From the NCBI GenBank assembly GCA_964517325.1, contig CAZFBV010000001.1, positions 1 to 64,000 on the forward strand: a stretch of 64,000 nt of DNA, given 5' to 3'. Every line of letters begins with the position of its first letter. The stretch's first letter is position 1. The DNA comes from UBA12465 sp964517325 (lineage in GTDB: Bacteria > Patescibacteriota > Patescibacteriia > Patescibacteriales > UBA12465). Below are positions 52,482-61,922 of the stretch, piece by piece. The notes beneath the pieces were generated by a model that did not search any database, was not told the DNA's origin, and saw only the letters and a program-made list of their open reading frames with translations. Position numbers and translations under genes: made by a program.

Positions 52482-53621
52482 ATGTTCGGCATACACACGA
52501 AAAAGACATCGCCTCGTCCGGGCGAACATGAACCCGATAAGAGCCTGATCACGGCTCTGTTCATTTTACTTGTCGTCGGGCTGGTGATGCTTTTCAGCGC
52601 ATCTTCGGTCGTTTCTTACGCCCGTTACGGCAATACTTATCACTATCTCCTTCGACAAGTTTTTAATCTCGGCGTCGCTTTAGCGATTTTTTTCGCCGCC
52701 GCCCGCATCAATTATCATTGGTGGAAGAAACTTGCCGGCTTTTTCCTGTTATTTTCTATCGTTTTGCTCTTGTTAGTCTTTATCCCCGGGCTGCGTTCCG
52801 AATATGGGACTGCTCGCAGCTGGATAAATATTTTCGGCCAGTCTTTCCAGCCTTCGGAATTAGTTAAGGTTTCCTTTTTGATCTATCTGGCGACTTGGCT
52901 GGAAGCGAAGAAAGGAGATCTGAACAGTTTGACGAGCGGCGTCCTGCCATTCTTAGTGATACTTGGAGTGATCAGCGTCCTGATGATCATGCAGCCGGAT
53001 CTAGGAACCTTGTTCATTATCGCTTTTACGGCCGTAATCGTCTTCTTCGCCGGCGGCGGCAAGGTGGTCCATATAATCATCGCCGGGATCCTGGCTGGGC
53101 TGGCTTTATTCCTGTTCCTAAGGTTGAATTCCAATTATCAGAGCGACCGCTTCAAGTGTCTCCAGGATCCCAGCTTCAGTGCCCAGGATAAGTGCTATCA
53201 GATAAATCAATCCCTGATAGCGGTCGGTTCCGGAGGCCTATTCGGCCGCGGTTTAGGGCAGAGCCGCCAGAAGTTCATGTATCTGCCGGAAGTCTGGGGC
53301 GATTCGATCTTTCCGATCATCGCCGAAGAGACCGGATTCTTCTTCTCGACGCTCTTGATATTATTATATCTGTTTCTTTTTTATCGCGGCTTGTTGGTCG
53401 CCCGCGGCGCTCCAGATATTTACGGCTCTTCCTTAGCGGTTGGAATCGTCGCTTGGCTGGCAATCCAGACTTTCTTGAATATCGGCGGTATGATCAATCT
53501 CATCCCGATGACCGGCGTGCCTTTGCCCTTCGTTTCCGCCGGCGGTTCGGCGGCGCTGTCGTCTTTATTGGGCATGGGTATATTGGTCAATATCAGCAAG
53601 CACGCGAAAAGCCGCAATTAG
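52482..53621 (+). CDS. ftsW: SEDS-family glycosyltransferase FtsW
   Basis: A 379-aa polytopic protein. LMLFSASSVVSYARYG-type start, SWINIFGQSFQPSELVK, MQPDLGT, and the C-terminal PFVSAGGSAALSSL are the SEDS signatures. Together with a class B PBP it polymerises lipid II at the septum. RodA cannot be excluded, but the position between mraY and murG favours FtsW. The ATG at 52482 is used; a longer frame from 52413 overlaps mraY. Confidence 0.93.
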   Translation: MFGIHTKKTSPRPGEHEPDKSLITALFILLVVGLVMLFSASSVVSYARYGNTYHYLLRQVFNLGVALAIFFAAARINYHWWKKLAGFFLLFSIVLLLLVFIPGLRSEYGTARSWINIFGQSFQPSELVKVSFLIYLATWLEAKKGDLNSLTSGVLPFLVILGVISVLMIMQPDLGTLFIIAFTAVIVFFAGGGKVVHIIIAGILAGLALFLFLRLNSNYQSDRFKCLQDPSFSAQDKCYQINQSLIAVGSGGLFGRGLGQSRQKFMYLPEVWGDSIFPIIAEETGFFFSTLLILLYLFLFYRGLLVARGAPDIYGSSLAVGIVAWLAIQTFLNIGGMINLIPMTGVPLPFVSAGGSAALSSLLGMGILVNISKHAKSRN

Positions 53622-53644
53622 ATGGAAAAAAATAATAAGATGAT

Positions 53645-54775
53645 ATGGAAAACAACAAGACGACCAAAACGATAGTTTTCAGCGGCGGCGGCACCGGCGG
53701 TTCAGTAGCGCCGCTTTTAGCCGTGGCGGAAGAGCTGTATCAAGGCGCCGGCGCTTCCGGCCTGCGTTTCGTCTTCGTCGGCACAAAAGACGGCCCGGAG
53801 AAAGAAATGGTTGCCGCTTTCAATAAAGAAGTCGGCGAGATGGAATTCATTCCGCTTATCAGCGGCAAATGGCGGCGCTATTTTTCTATCCATAATTTTT
53901 TGGACATTTTCAAGGTTATCGCCGCCTGGTTCCAATCTTTTTCCGTATTAAAGAAGATCCGCCCCGATATCGTTATCAGCGCCGGCGCTTTTGTCAGCGT
54001 GCCTTTGGTCTGGGCGGCAGCCGCCAAGAAGATCCCGATACTTGTCCATCAGCAGGATCTGCGCCCCGGGCTAGCCAATAGGCTGATGGCTCCTTGGGCG
54101 CGAGCTATTACCGTCGTTTTTGAAAAATCCTTGATCGATTACGGCCCGAAGACGATTTTGGCCGGAAATCCGATACGCCGGCCGGCCAGTGTCCAGGATG
54201 AAAGCTTGGTCAAAGAACTGAAAGCCGAATATTCTTTAGATAATTCCGTTCCTTTGATCCTAATTAGTGGCGGCAGCACAGGCGCGACCGGGATAAATCG
54301 GCTGATATTCAAAATCGCTCCCGCCTTAGCTCGCGATTATCAGATCATCCATCTGACGGGCCGCGGCAAGCTGCCCGATGATGCCAGTCTTCTGGAGATG
54401 AAGGACTATCATGTCTCGGAGTTTCTGGATAATCGCATCATGTCTGCGCTGATATCCATGTCCGATCTGGTCGTTTCTCGCGCCGGACTCGGCGCTCTGA
54501 CGGAATTATCTTATTGGCGCAAGCCGGCGATATTGATCCCGATGCCGAATTCGCATCAGGAAGATAACGCCGCTTATTTTGCCAAAGCGCAAGCGGCTTT
54601 GTCTTTGGACCAATCCGGATTATCTCCGGAAAAATTAATCTGGGAAATAAAGAATATCTTAAGCGATCCGGCACGGTTGAAGAATTTGAGTAATAACATC
54701 GGCAAGATCATGAAGCGCGATGCCGCTGATACTATTTCCGGAATCATCTGGGAGATAATCAGCGGACGAGAATAA
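53645..54775 (+). CDS. murG: UDP-GlcNAc:lipid I N-acetylglucosaminyltransferase
   Basis: A 376-aa GT28 enzyme. The N-terminal glycine loop GGGTGGSVAPLLAV, then VHQQDLRPGLANR and the C-terminal donor site with ISGGSTGATGIN and SRAGLGALTELSYW, are MurG-like. It makes lipid II at the inner face of the membrane. The usual HEQN of the acceptor site reads HQQD here. It starts 23 bp after ftsW and ends one base before murC. Confidence 0.95.
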   Translation: MENNKTTKTIVFSGGGTGGSVAPLLAVAEELYQGAGASGLRFVFVGTKDGPEKEMVAAFNKEVGEMEFIPLISGKWRRYFSIHNFLDIFKVIAAWFQSFSVLKKIRPDIVISAGAFVSVPLVWAAAAKKIPILVHQQDLRPGLANRLMAPWARAITVVFEKSLIDYGPKTILAGNPIRRPASVQDESLVKELKAEYSLDNSVPLILISGGSTGATGINRLIFKIAPALARDYQIIHLTGRGKLPDDASLLEMKDYHVSEFLDNRIMSALISMSDLVVSRAGLGALTELSYWRKPAILIPMPNSHQEDNAAYFAKAQAALSLDQSGLSPEKLIWEIKNILSDPARLKNLSNNIGKIMKRDAADTISGIIWEIISGRE

Positions 54776-54776
54776 T

Positions 54777-56249
54777 ATGAAAAGGAAGGATTTTTATCTC
54801 ATCGGCGTCAAGGGTGTCGGCATGACCATGCTGGCGCAGTTCTTGTCGGCGCACGGCCATAATGTATCCGGTTCTGATATCGCCGATTCTTTCATGACTG
54901 ACAAGGTTTTGAAGAAAGAGAAGATAAGGGTCTCGTCGCCTTTCGCTGTCAAAAATATTCCTGCTCGTCCGGACGTAATTGTCTATTCCTCCGCCTTCAA
55001 TGATAAGAATAATCCGGAGATGGCCTATATCAAAAAGCATCGGTCTTTATTTAAGAATATCCCGATTTTGTCTTATGCCGAGGCTTTAGGCCAGATTTTT
55101 AATGAATATTATGGCGTCGCTGTTTGCGGCAGCCATGGCAAGACGACGACTTCCGCCTGGCTAGGTTATGTTTTAATGAAAGCCGGGAAGAAGCCGAATG
55201 TGCTCGTCGGTTCGCGCGTCCCCCAGTTCGGCGGCAGCAGCCTGAAGGGCTCGTCGAAATATTTCGTCGCTGAAGTCGATGAGTATCAGAACAAGCTGCA
55301 ATATTTCCAGCCCGCCGGCGTCGTGCTCAATAATATCGACTATGATCATCCGGATTATTTCCAGACCGAGGCGGCTTATGCTAAAGTCTTCGCCGATTTT
55401 ATCAAGAAGATTCCGGCTTCCGGTTTTTTGATCATCAATAATCGCGATGCGGCCAGTCAGAAGGTTAAGAAAAATTGCCGCGGACGAGTTTATTCCTATG
55501 ATTTGGCGCCGCAGGCCGAGACTTTTACCGAAGCCGAAGAAGCTGCCGGCGGGAAATCGGATTATCTGGCTTATGACTGGCGGCTGAAGAACGGCTATCA
55601 GATATTCAAAGTCGCTTATCGTGAAGTAAGCTTGAAAGGCCAGACGCGCCTCGAGACGGTTTTCGGTTTAGGAGAATTTAAAATCAGCCTTTGGGGGGAA
55701 CATAATGTGCTGAACGCCTTGGCGGTCATTGCCGCCAGCCGTGAATTGAAAGTTCCATTAAGCAATATCAGAAGCGGCCTGGCGTCATTTGCCGGCACCG
55801 AACGCCGCGCGCAGATTTTGGGAAAATATCATGGCGCTCTGATCATCGATGATTATGCCCACCATCCGACAGAAATAGCCGCGACTCTTTCCGGTTTGCG
55901 CGCGCATTATCCAGATAAGAAGATTATTACGGTTTTTCATCCGCATACGTTTACGCGCACCAAAGCTCTTTTTAAAGATTTTACTAAAAGCTTCACCGCA
56001 GCTGACGAATTAGTGATTCTGGATATCTACGGTTCGGCGCGAGAAAAACAGGGCGGCGTCTCGAGCCGCCAATTAGCCGCCGCGATACTCAAATTCAATA
56101 AGGCGCATAAGATAATCCAGCCGGTTAGGCATTTGGGCGCTATGACAGAGGCGGCCGCTTATCTGCGCCGGCATTTGGCCTCTAAAGATGTCTTGCTGCT
56201 GATGGGCGCCGGAGATGTCTTTAGAATCGGGGCAGACTTGCTAAAATAG
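54777..56249 (+). CDS. murC: UDP-N-acetylmuramate--L-alanine ligase
   Basis: A 490-aa Mur ligase. An N-terminal UDP-binding Rossmann part has GVKGVGMTMLAQFL and GSDI. The P-loop CGSHGKTTTSAWLGY lies near residue 118, and DEYQNKLQYFQP and DYDHPDYF follow. The C-terminal domain has DDYAHHPTEIAATL and FHPHTFTRTK. It adds the first L-Ala to UDP-MurNAc. Adjacent to murG and before the ABC gene. Confidence 0.95.
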   Translation: MKRKDFYLIGVKGVGMTMLAQFLSAHGHNVSGSDIADSFMTDKVLKKEKIRVSSPFAVKNIPARPDVIVYSSAFNDKNNPEMAYIKKHRSLFKNIPILSYAEALGQIFNEYYGVAVCGSHGKTTTSAWLGYVLMKAGKKPNVLVGSRVPQFGGSSLKGSSKYFVAEVDEYQNKLQYFQPAGVVLNNIDYDHPDYFQTEAAYAKVFADFIKKIPASGFLIINNRDAASQKVKKNCRGRVYSYDLAPQAETFTEAEEAAGGKSDYLAYDWRLKNGYQIFKVAYREVSLKGQTRLETVFGLGEFKISLWGEHNVLNALAVIAASRELKVPLSNIRSGLASFAGTERRAQILGKYHGALIIDDYAHHPTEIAATLSGLRAHYPDKKIITVFHPHTFTRTKALFKDFTKSFTAADELVILDIYGSAREKQGGVSSRQLAAAILKFNKAHKIIQPVRHLGAMTEAAAYLRRHLASKDVLLLMGAGDVFRIGADLLK

Positions 56250-56274
56250 CAGAAATATTGTATTATTCTCATTT

Positions 56275-58065
56275 ATGACTCAAATAAACGAGAAGAAAAC
56301 CGAGAAGGAGACCATATCCTGGAAACGTTTCTGGGTAGAATTATGGCGCTTATTGGCGTCTTTCCGAAAATTATTCGGAATTATTACCGTCGTCATTTTA
56401 GCGGCGGCGCTTTTGGATTTGGGCAAGCCGTATATCTTGCAGCTGGTCATTGATAATCTGAATAATTTTTCCAATGAGAAGTTCTTCTTTTTGATCAAGC
56501 TGATTGCCCTTTATCTGGCTACGGATGAAGTCCGTTCCTTCATCCAATATTTATCTGACCGCAAGATCTTGAGCTTATTGGTAAAAGTGGAATATTTTTT
56601 GGGCATGAAGGCTCAGGAAAAATTAGTTTCGCTCAGTCTCGGTTATCATGAGCGCCAGAATACCGGCTCTAAAATAATCAAGATCGAGAAGGGGGTCGAT
56701 AAGATTTCTGAATTTTTGAACAATATTTTTTGGGAAGTGCTCCCGACTTTCTTCCAGCTTGCTTTCACTCTCGTCGCCCTGTTCTGGTCTGATTGGCGCA
56801 TCGGCCTGTCTTTTTTGATTTTCGCGCCCCTTTTCATTTTCATTACCTATTGGTCGAATAAGCGGATGTATCCGGTCATGAAAGCGATCTTCCGCTACTA
56901 TGAAGCCGCTTCCGGCAAGATGGGACAGGCGATCATCAATATCAACGCCGTCCAATCTTTCGTCCAAGAAGAGAACGAATTGAAAGGCTTCAGCCGTATC
57001 AAGGAAAGCATCCGCGACAATGAGAACAAGCAATACGGCTGGATGATGAAAATAGGCGTGGTGCGGAATTTCATCGTCGATGTCGGCCGTTCCGCTGTCT
57101 TATTCCTCGGCGTTTACTTGGTTTATAAAGGATCGATGACTATCGGCTCTTTGATTTTTGTCTTTACTCTCAGCGAAAAAGCTTATGCCTCGCTATACCG
57201 TCTGTCCCGTTTTTACGATCGCATGGAAAAGGGCCGGGAAGGCGTCAGCCGTTTGATCGCCTTATTCAATGAAGAGAGCGATATCATCAACCCGCCGAAC
57301 GGCTTGAAGCCGCAAGATATCAAGGGCGAGATCAGTTTCGATCATGCTTCTTTTTATTATAATATCAATAAGCGTCCGGCCGTCAGCGATCTTAATTTTA
57401 CGATTCAATCGGGCGGCATCACAGCCTTGGTCGGTCCTTCCGGCGGCGGCAAGACGACTATCGCCCGCTTAGCCTATCGCCATTATGATCCGCAGAAAGG
57501 CCGCGTTTTGTTAGATGGAAAAGATCTGCGCGATTATGATGTGCATGCTTTCAGGAAATTCTTAGCGATCGTGCCTCAGGAGGTGGAAATTTTTGATTTG
57601 ACCGTGGCGGAAAATATCGCTTATGCCCGTCCCGAAGCGACGCGTGAAGAGATAATCGCGGCGGCGAAGATTGCCAATGCCGACGAGTTCATCAATAAGC
57701 TCGATAAGGGTTATGAGACTATGACCGGAGAAAGAGGCGTAAAATTATCCGGCGGCCAGCGCCAGCGTCTCGGCATCGCGCGAGCTATTTTAGCCAATCC
57801 GCGCATTCTCATTTTTGATGAAGCGACTTCTAATCTTGATAGCCAGAGCGAGGTGCTGATCCAAGACGCGATGCAGAAGATCAGCCAGAACCGGACCATG
57901 ATAATCATCGCGCATCGCTTAAGCACTATCAAGCAAGCGGATAATATTATTGTCCTTGAGGGCGGAAAAGTGGCTGAGCAGGGCAGCCATAAGGAATTAG
58001 CTTCGGCTCAAGGAGGCTTATACTCTAAGCTCTTGAAGCTGCAGGCGATGGGAGAGGTAGATTAA
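56275..58065 (+). CDS. ABC-type exporter with fused ATPase domain
   Basis: A 596-aa half-transporter. The N-terminal half has about six membrane helices. The ATPase half has Walker A GPSGGGKTT (about 386-394), the signature LSGGQRQRLGIARAIL, Walker B ILIFDEATSNLD and the H-loop IIAHRLSTIKQA. It works as a homodimer. Its place between murC and murB, overlapping murB by one base, suggests a role linked to wall or lipid export, as MsbA-type proteins have. The substrate is unknown. Confidence 0.9.
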   Translation: MTQINEKKTEKETISWKRFWVELWRLLASFRKLFGIITVVILAAALLDLGKPYILQLVIDNLNNFSNEKFFFLIKLIALYLATDEVRSFIQYLSDRKILSLLVKVEYFLGMKAQEKLVSLSLGYHERQNTGSKIIKIEKGVDKISEFLNNIFWEVLPTFFQLAFTLVALFWSDWRIGLSFLIFAPLFIFITYWSNKRMYPVMKAIFRYYEAASGKMGQAIININAVQSFVQEENELKGFSRIKESIRDNENKQYGWMMKIGVVRNFIVDVGRSAVLFLGVYLVYKGSMTIGSLIFVFTLSEKAYASLYRLSRFYDRMEKGREGVSRLIALFNEESDIINPPNGLKPQDIKGEISFDHASFYYNINKRPAVSDLNFTIQSGGITALVGPSGGGKTTIARLAYRHYDPQKGRVLLDGKDLRDYDVHAFRKFLAIVPQEVEIFDLTVAENIAYARPEATREEIIAAAKIANADEFINKLDKGYETMTGERGVKLSGGQRQRLGIARAILANPRILIFDEATSNLDSQSEVLIQDAMQKISQNRTMIIIAHRLSTIKQADNIIVLEGGKVAEQGSHKELASAQGGLYSKLLKLQAMGEVD

Positions 58066-59093
58066 TGAAAAATATGCTTAATATCGAAAAAAATAAGGAT
58101 TTAACCCCCTATACGACCCTGAAGATCGGCGCTCCGGCCGAGTTTTTTGCCGTTATCAAGAGCCGGGTAGATCTTGATGAAGCTATCCTCTGGGCAAAAA
58201 GGAATAAGAAAGTTATCTGGGTCTTAGGCGGCGGCTCCAATGTCTTGATTTCTAAGAAGGTAAAGGGCTTGGTTTTGAAGAATGAAATCAGAGGAATGGA
58301 AATAAAGAAGGAGAGCGTTTCCTCCGCCGTCGTCGAAGCGAAGTCGGGCGAAAGCTGGACGCGTTTCGTCGGCTTCACTGTGGAAAATAATCTGAGCGGA
58401 TTGGAAAATTTATTTTTGATCTATGGCACTGTCGGCGCGGCTCCGGTCCAGAATATCGGCGCTTATGGCGTCGAATTGAAAGATTCCTTCTATTCGCTGA
58501 CGGCAATCGATCTGAAAACCGGCCGGGAGAAAATCTTCAAAGCGGCTGATTGCCGTTTCGGCTATCGCGACAGCGTTTTTAAGAATAAGCTGAAAGGCCG
58601 CTACTTCATTTATTCTGTCGCTTTGAAGCTGAATAAGAAGCCGTCTTTGAAATTAGATTACGGCTCGCTGCGAGAAAAATTATCAGAGCGGGGCATTGAT
58701 AATCCCTCTTCCAGAGACGTCATCGCCGTCATCACCGAAATTAGAAACAGCAAGCTGCCTAATCCGGGCGTATTACCTAATGCCGGCTCTTTCTTTAAGA
58801 ATATCGAGACAAGTATGGCCGCCTATAAGAGATTATTGAAAGAATATCCGGCGATGCCATCTTTTCCGGTTTCGGCCACGCGCGTCAAGATTCCGAGCGG
58901 CTGGCTGATAGAGGCTGCCGGTTTTAAAGGCAAGAGATTCCGTTCTGTTGGCATGTATGAGAAACAGGCCTTGATCTTCGTCAATTACGGCGGCGCGACC
59001 GCCAGCCAAGCTACGGCGCTGGTCAAGAAGATAAAATCCTCTATTAAGAAGAAATTCGGCCTTGATTTAGAAGAGGAAGTTAATGTAATATAA
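58065..59093 (+). CDS. murB: UDP-N-acetylenolpyruvoylglucosamine reductase
   Basis: A 342-aa FAD enzyme. FAD site LGGGSNVLISK, YGTVGAAPVQNIGAYGVEL and the catalytic region NPGVLPNAGSFFKN identify MurB. Its length and the closing KKKFGLDLEEEVN fit the type I (E. coli-like) group. It reduces the enolpyruvyl group with NADPH to give UDP-MurNAc. The ATG overlaps the ABC gene's stop, so translation is coupled. Confidence 0.95.
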   Translation: MKNMLNIEKNKDLTPYTTLKIGAPAEFFAVIKSRVDLDEAILWAKRNKKVIWVLGGGSNVLISKKVKGLVLKNEIRGMEIKKESVSSAVVEAKSGESWTRFVGFTVENNLSGLENLFLIYGTVGAAPVQNIGAYGVELKDSFYSLTAIDLKTGREKIFKAADCRFGYRDSVFKNKLKGRYFIYSVALKLNKKPSLKLDYGSLREKLSERGIDNPSSRDVIAVITEIRNSKLPNPGVLPNAGSFFKNIETSMAAYKRLLKEYPAMPSFPVSATRVKIPSGWLIEAAGFKGKRFRSVGMYEKQALIFVNYGGATASQATALVKKIKSSIKKKFGLDLEEEVNVI

Positions 59094-59112
59094 GAAAGCA
59101 TCAATCAAACAT

Positions 59113-60945
59113 ATGACTTCAAGGGAACTCCGCCAAAAATATTTGGATTTTTTCAAGAGCTATGGTCACGCCGTGATCTCGAGCGCCTCTTTGATTCCGG
59201 AAAATGATCCGACAGTATTATTCACGACTGCCGGCATGCATCCGCTCGTTCCTTATCTCTTGGGCGAGAAGCATCCGGCCGGCCAGCGCCTGACTGACGC
59301 GCAGAAATGCATCCGCACCGGCGATATTGATGAGGTCGGCGACGCGACTCATCATACTTTTTTTGAAATGTTGGGCAACTGGTCATTGGGAGATTATTTC
59401 AAGAAAGAAGCTATCAATTTCAGCTGGGAGTTCTTGACCAGCGATAAATGGCTCGGCCTGGATAAGAATCGTTTGGCTGTTTCCGTCTTTAAGGGTGATG
59501 AAGACGCGCCTTTCGACGAGGAAGCTTATAGCTTATGGTCGGAAATATTTCAAGCGAATAATCTGCCATTAGAACGGATCGCTAAATTGCCTAAGAAGAA
59601 TAATTGGTGGGGACCGGCCGGCATAACCGGACCGTGCGGACCTGATACGGAAATTTTTTATTGGACCGGTGACGCTACTCGTATCCCCGGCAGCTTTAAT
59701 GATGATAATGATTCCTGGGTAGAGATCTGGAATAACGTCTTCATGCAATATAATAAGAATGCTGCCGGAAAATTTGAACCTTTAGTCCAGAAAAATGTGG
59801 ACACTGGCTTGGGTCTGGAAAGAGTGCTGGCTGTCATGAACGGTTTGGATGATAATTATAAGACTGATTTGTTTATCGATATTATTAAGGAAATAGAACG
59901 GGTGAGTGGTCATAAATATAATGAAACGCCGGAAATAATGCGTGCCATGCGCATCATCGCCGACCATTTAAAGGCCGCGACTTTCATCATTGGCGATCCC
60001 CGCGGCGTCACTCCGTCCAATACCGATCAGGGATATATCGTCAGACGCTTAATTAGGCGTGCGATTATGCAAGGGAAAAAGATAGGAATAAGCGAGTATA
60101 ACCCCACATGGACATCGTATATAGCTTATTTGGTAGCAAATAACTATACCCATGTTTACCCAGAAATAAAAAATAATCTTAGCTTTATTTCTAGCGAACT
60201 CACCAAGGAAACATTGAAATTTCAAAAAACCTTGGAAAAAGGCTTGATCGAATTCAATAAATTATCAGCTGACTGTATCAGCGGGGAAGAAGCTTTCAAT
60301 CTTTATCAGAGTTATGGCTTTCCGCTAGAGATAACTGAAGAATTAGCTAAAGAAAAGGGCGTTACTATTGATCGCGCCGGTTTTGAAGCTGAACTTAAGA
60401 AGCACCAAGACCTATCTCGCACCGCTTCGGCCGGAAAATTTAAGGGCGGTCTGGCCGACGCCGGCGAAGAAACTGTTAAGCTGCATACGGCCGCGCATCT
60501 GCTTTTGGCTGCTTTGCGCCGCGTGCTGGGCGACCATGTCCTGCAGAAGGGCGCCAATATCACCCCTGAGCGCTTGCGTTTGGATTTTTCCCATCCAGAG
60601 AAGATGACGCCTGATCAGATCAAACAGGTTGAGGATCTCGTTAATGAAGCTATTAAGAGCGATTTTAAAGTCATCTGCGAAGAATTAACCCTAGAAGAAG
60701 CGAAAAAGCGGGGCGCTATGGGAGTTTTTGATTCTAAATATGGAGAAAAAGTTAAGGTTTATACAGTCTGCCATCTGGGCGAAGGGCATAGTCTTTCTCC
60801 GGAATCCTTGAAATCGGCCTTTTCGCAAGAAATCTGCGGCGGTCCTCATGTTGAGAATACGCAAATATTAGGTCATTTTTCTATTGTAAAAGAAGAGGCT
60901 TCAAGCGCCGGCGTTAGGAGAATTAAAGCTATTTTAACAAAATAA
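59113..60945 (+). CDS. alaS: Alanyl-tRNA synthetase, short form
   Basis: A 610-aa class II synthetase. Catalytic core: motif 1 region SSASLIPENDPTVLFTTAGM, then HHTFFEMLGNWSLGDYF and GVGLERL-type motif 3 reading DTGLGLERVLAVM. Editing domain: HTAAH and CGGPH zinc site. The protein ends 15 residues after GVRR, so the C-Ala/DHHA1 oligomerisation part of the usual 870-aa enzyme is missing, as in many Parcubacteria. Bases 60050-60240 have a more AT-rich, differently biased codon use than the flanks, possibly an exchanged patch. Confidence 0.95.
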   Translation: MTSRELRQKYLDFFKSYGHAVISSASLIPENDPTVLFTTAGMHPLVPYLLGEKHPAGQRLTDAQKCIRTGDIDEVGDATHHTFFEMLGNWSLGDYFKKEAINFSWEFLTSDKWLGLDKNRLAVSVFKGDEDAPFDEEAYSLWSEIFQANNLPLERIAKLPKKNNWWGPAGITGPCGPDTEIFYWTGDATRIPGSFNDDNDSWVEIWNNVFMQYNKNAAGKFEPLVQKNVDTGLGLERVLAVMNGLDDNYKTDLFIDIIKEIERVSGHKYNETPEIMRAMRIIADHLKAATFIIGDPRGVTPSNTDQGYIVRRLIRRAIMQGKKIGISEYNPTWTSYIAYLVANNYTHVYPEIKNNLSFISSELTKETLKFQKTLEKGLIEFNKLSADCISGEEAFNLYQSYGFPLEITEELAKEKGVTIDRAGFEAELKKHQDLSRTASAGKFKGGLADAGEETVKLHTAAHLLLAALRRVLGDHVLQKGANITPERLRLDFSHPEKMTPDQIKQVEDLVNEAIKSDFKVICEELTLEEAKKRGAMGVFDSKYGEKVKVYTVCHLGEGHSLSPESLKSAFSQEICGGPHVENTQILGHFSIVKEEASSAGVRRIKAILTK

Positions 60946-60954
60946 TCCTGTCTA

Positions 60955-60983
60955 TTGACAACTTCCAAACTTATCTCTATAAT
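60955..60983 (+). promoter_or_regulatory. Perfect sigma70 promoter of the infA-rpoA operon
   Basis: TTGACA (60955-60960), a 17-bp spacer and TATAAT (60978-60983): every consensus base with the optimal spacing. Start near 60990, about 90 nt before infA. Confidence 0.93.
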
Positions 60984-61033
60984 AATTTTATTAAGATCAA
61001 GCGAAAAAATATCTTAAATAATTTTTAAAGAAT

Positions 61034-61072
61034 TTTGATAAAACGCTTTTTTGGCCTTTATCAAATTTTTTT
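61034..61072 (+). terminator. Terminator-like hairpin in the infA leader
   Basis: A 9-bp stem (61034-61042 with 61057-61065), a 14-base loop and seven T (61066-61072). It lies between the operon's promoter and the infA ATG at 61079. If it terminates some transcripts it is an attenuator or releases a small RNA of about 80 nt. Confidence 0.6.
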
Positions 61073-61078
61073 GTGTTA

Positions 61079-61336
61079 ATGTCAAACGAAAAAGAAAATA
61101 ATAACGACGGTTCCGCCACGCTCAACGCTAAAGATTTCATTGAAATGCAGGGCGAAGTGTTGGAACTGATGCCCGCGGCCAGCTTTAAGGTCGGCTTGGA
61201 AAATGGGCATGAAATCTTAGCTCATCTATCGGGAAAAATGCGGATGAATAAGATTCGTTTGCTTCCGGGTGATAAGGTCAAGCTGCAGATCAGCCCCTAT
61301 GACCTGACCAAGGGCCGGATAACTTATCGCATGTAA
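61079..61336 (+). CDS. infA: Translation initiation factor IF-1
   Basis: An 85-aa OB-fold protein. The core reads EMQGEVLELMPAASFKVGLE, AHLSGKMRMNKIRLLPGDKV and the closing SPYDLTKGRITYR. It has about 13 extra acidic and polar residues at the N-terminus compared with the usual 72 aa. The ATG at 61079 is preferred to a TTG six bases upstream. It opens the operon infA-rpmJ-rpsM-rpsK-rpsD-rpoA in the common bacterial order. Confidence 0.96.
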   Translation: MSNEKENNNDGSATLNAKDFIEMQGEVLELMPAASFKVGLENGHEILAHLSGKMRMNKIRLLPGDKVKLQISPYDLTKGRITYRM

Positions 61337-61363
61337 TTCACGTTAATTAGATAAATCTTTTAT

Positions 61364-61477
61364 ATGAAAGTAAGAGCCAGCGCTAAAAAAATTTGTAAAG
61401 ATTGCAAAGTGGTCCGCCGCAAAGGCTGCGTCCACGTTATTTGCAAGAATCCTAAACATAAACAAAGACAAGGTTAA
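61364..61477 (+). CDS. rpmJ: Ribosomal protein bL36
   Basis: A 37-aa protein, too short for many gene finders. It begins MKVRASAKKICKDCKVVRRK and carries a zinc site of C11, C14, C27 and a His near the end (NPKHKQRQG). This is the usual C+ form. It sits 27 bp after infA and 12 bp before rpsM. Confidence 0.96.
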   Translation: MKVRASAKKICKDCKVVRRKGCVHVICKNPKHKQRQG

Positions 61478-61489
61478 TCTTTTAATATT

Positions 61490-61885
61490 ATGGCAGTAAG
61501 AATCGCGGGAGTTAACATCCCTAATGACAAGAGAATCGAAATCGCTCTGACTTATATCCACGGCATCGGAACTACTCGGGCCGCTAAGATTTTGGCTGAC
61601 GCCAAGGTCGATAAGGATACTAGAGTCAAGGATTTGAAAGAAACTGAAGTGAATGCGCTTCGGGAAATCGTCGAAAAGAAATATACGGTTGAAGGCGATC
61701 TGCGCCGCGAGGTTCAGAGCAATATCAAGCGTTTAAGAGAAATCGGCTGCTATCGCGGCTTGCGCCACGCCAAGCATCTTCCGGTTCGCGGACAGCGCAC
61801 TAAGACCAATAGCCGCACGGTTAGAGGCAACAAGCGCGTGACCATGGGCAGCGGCAAGAGCAAGGCCGGCTTACAGAAGACTTAA
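61490..61885 (+). CDS. rpsM: Ribosomal protein uS13
   Basis: A 131-aa protein. VRIAGVNIPNDKRIEIALTY, then HGIGTTRAAKIL, YRGLRHAKHLPVRGQRTKTN and RTVRGNKR show uS13. It lies at the head of the 30S subunit and contacts the P-site tRNA and the inter-subunit bridge. The length is slightly above the typical 118-125 aa because of a longer C-terminal tail. Confidence 0.97.
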   Translation: MAVRIAGVNIPNDKRIEIALTYIHGIGTTRAAKILADAKVDKDTRVKDLKETEVNALREIVEKKYTVEGDLRREVQSNIKRLREIGCYRGLRHAKHLPVRGQRTKTNSRTVRGNKRVTMGSGKSKAGLQKT

Positions 61886-61922
61886 TCCAATAATTTGAGC
61901 ATTACGAACTAAGAATTAAATT

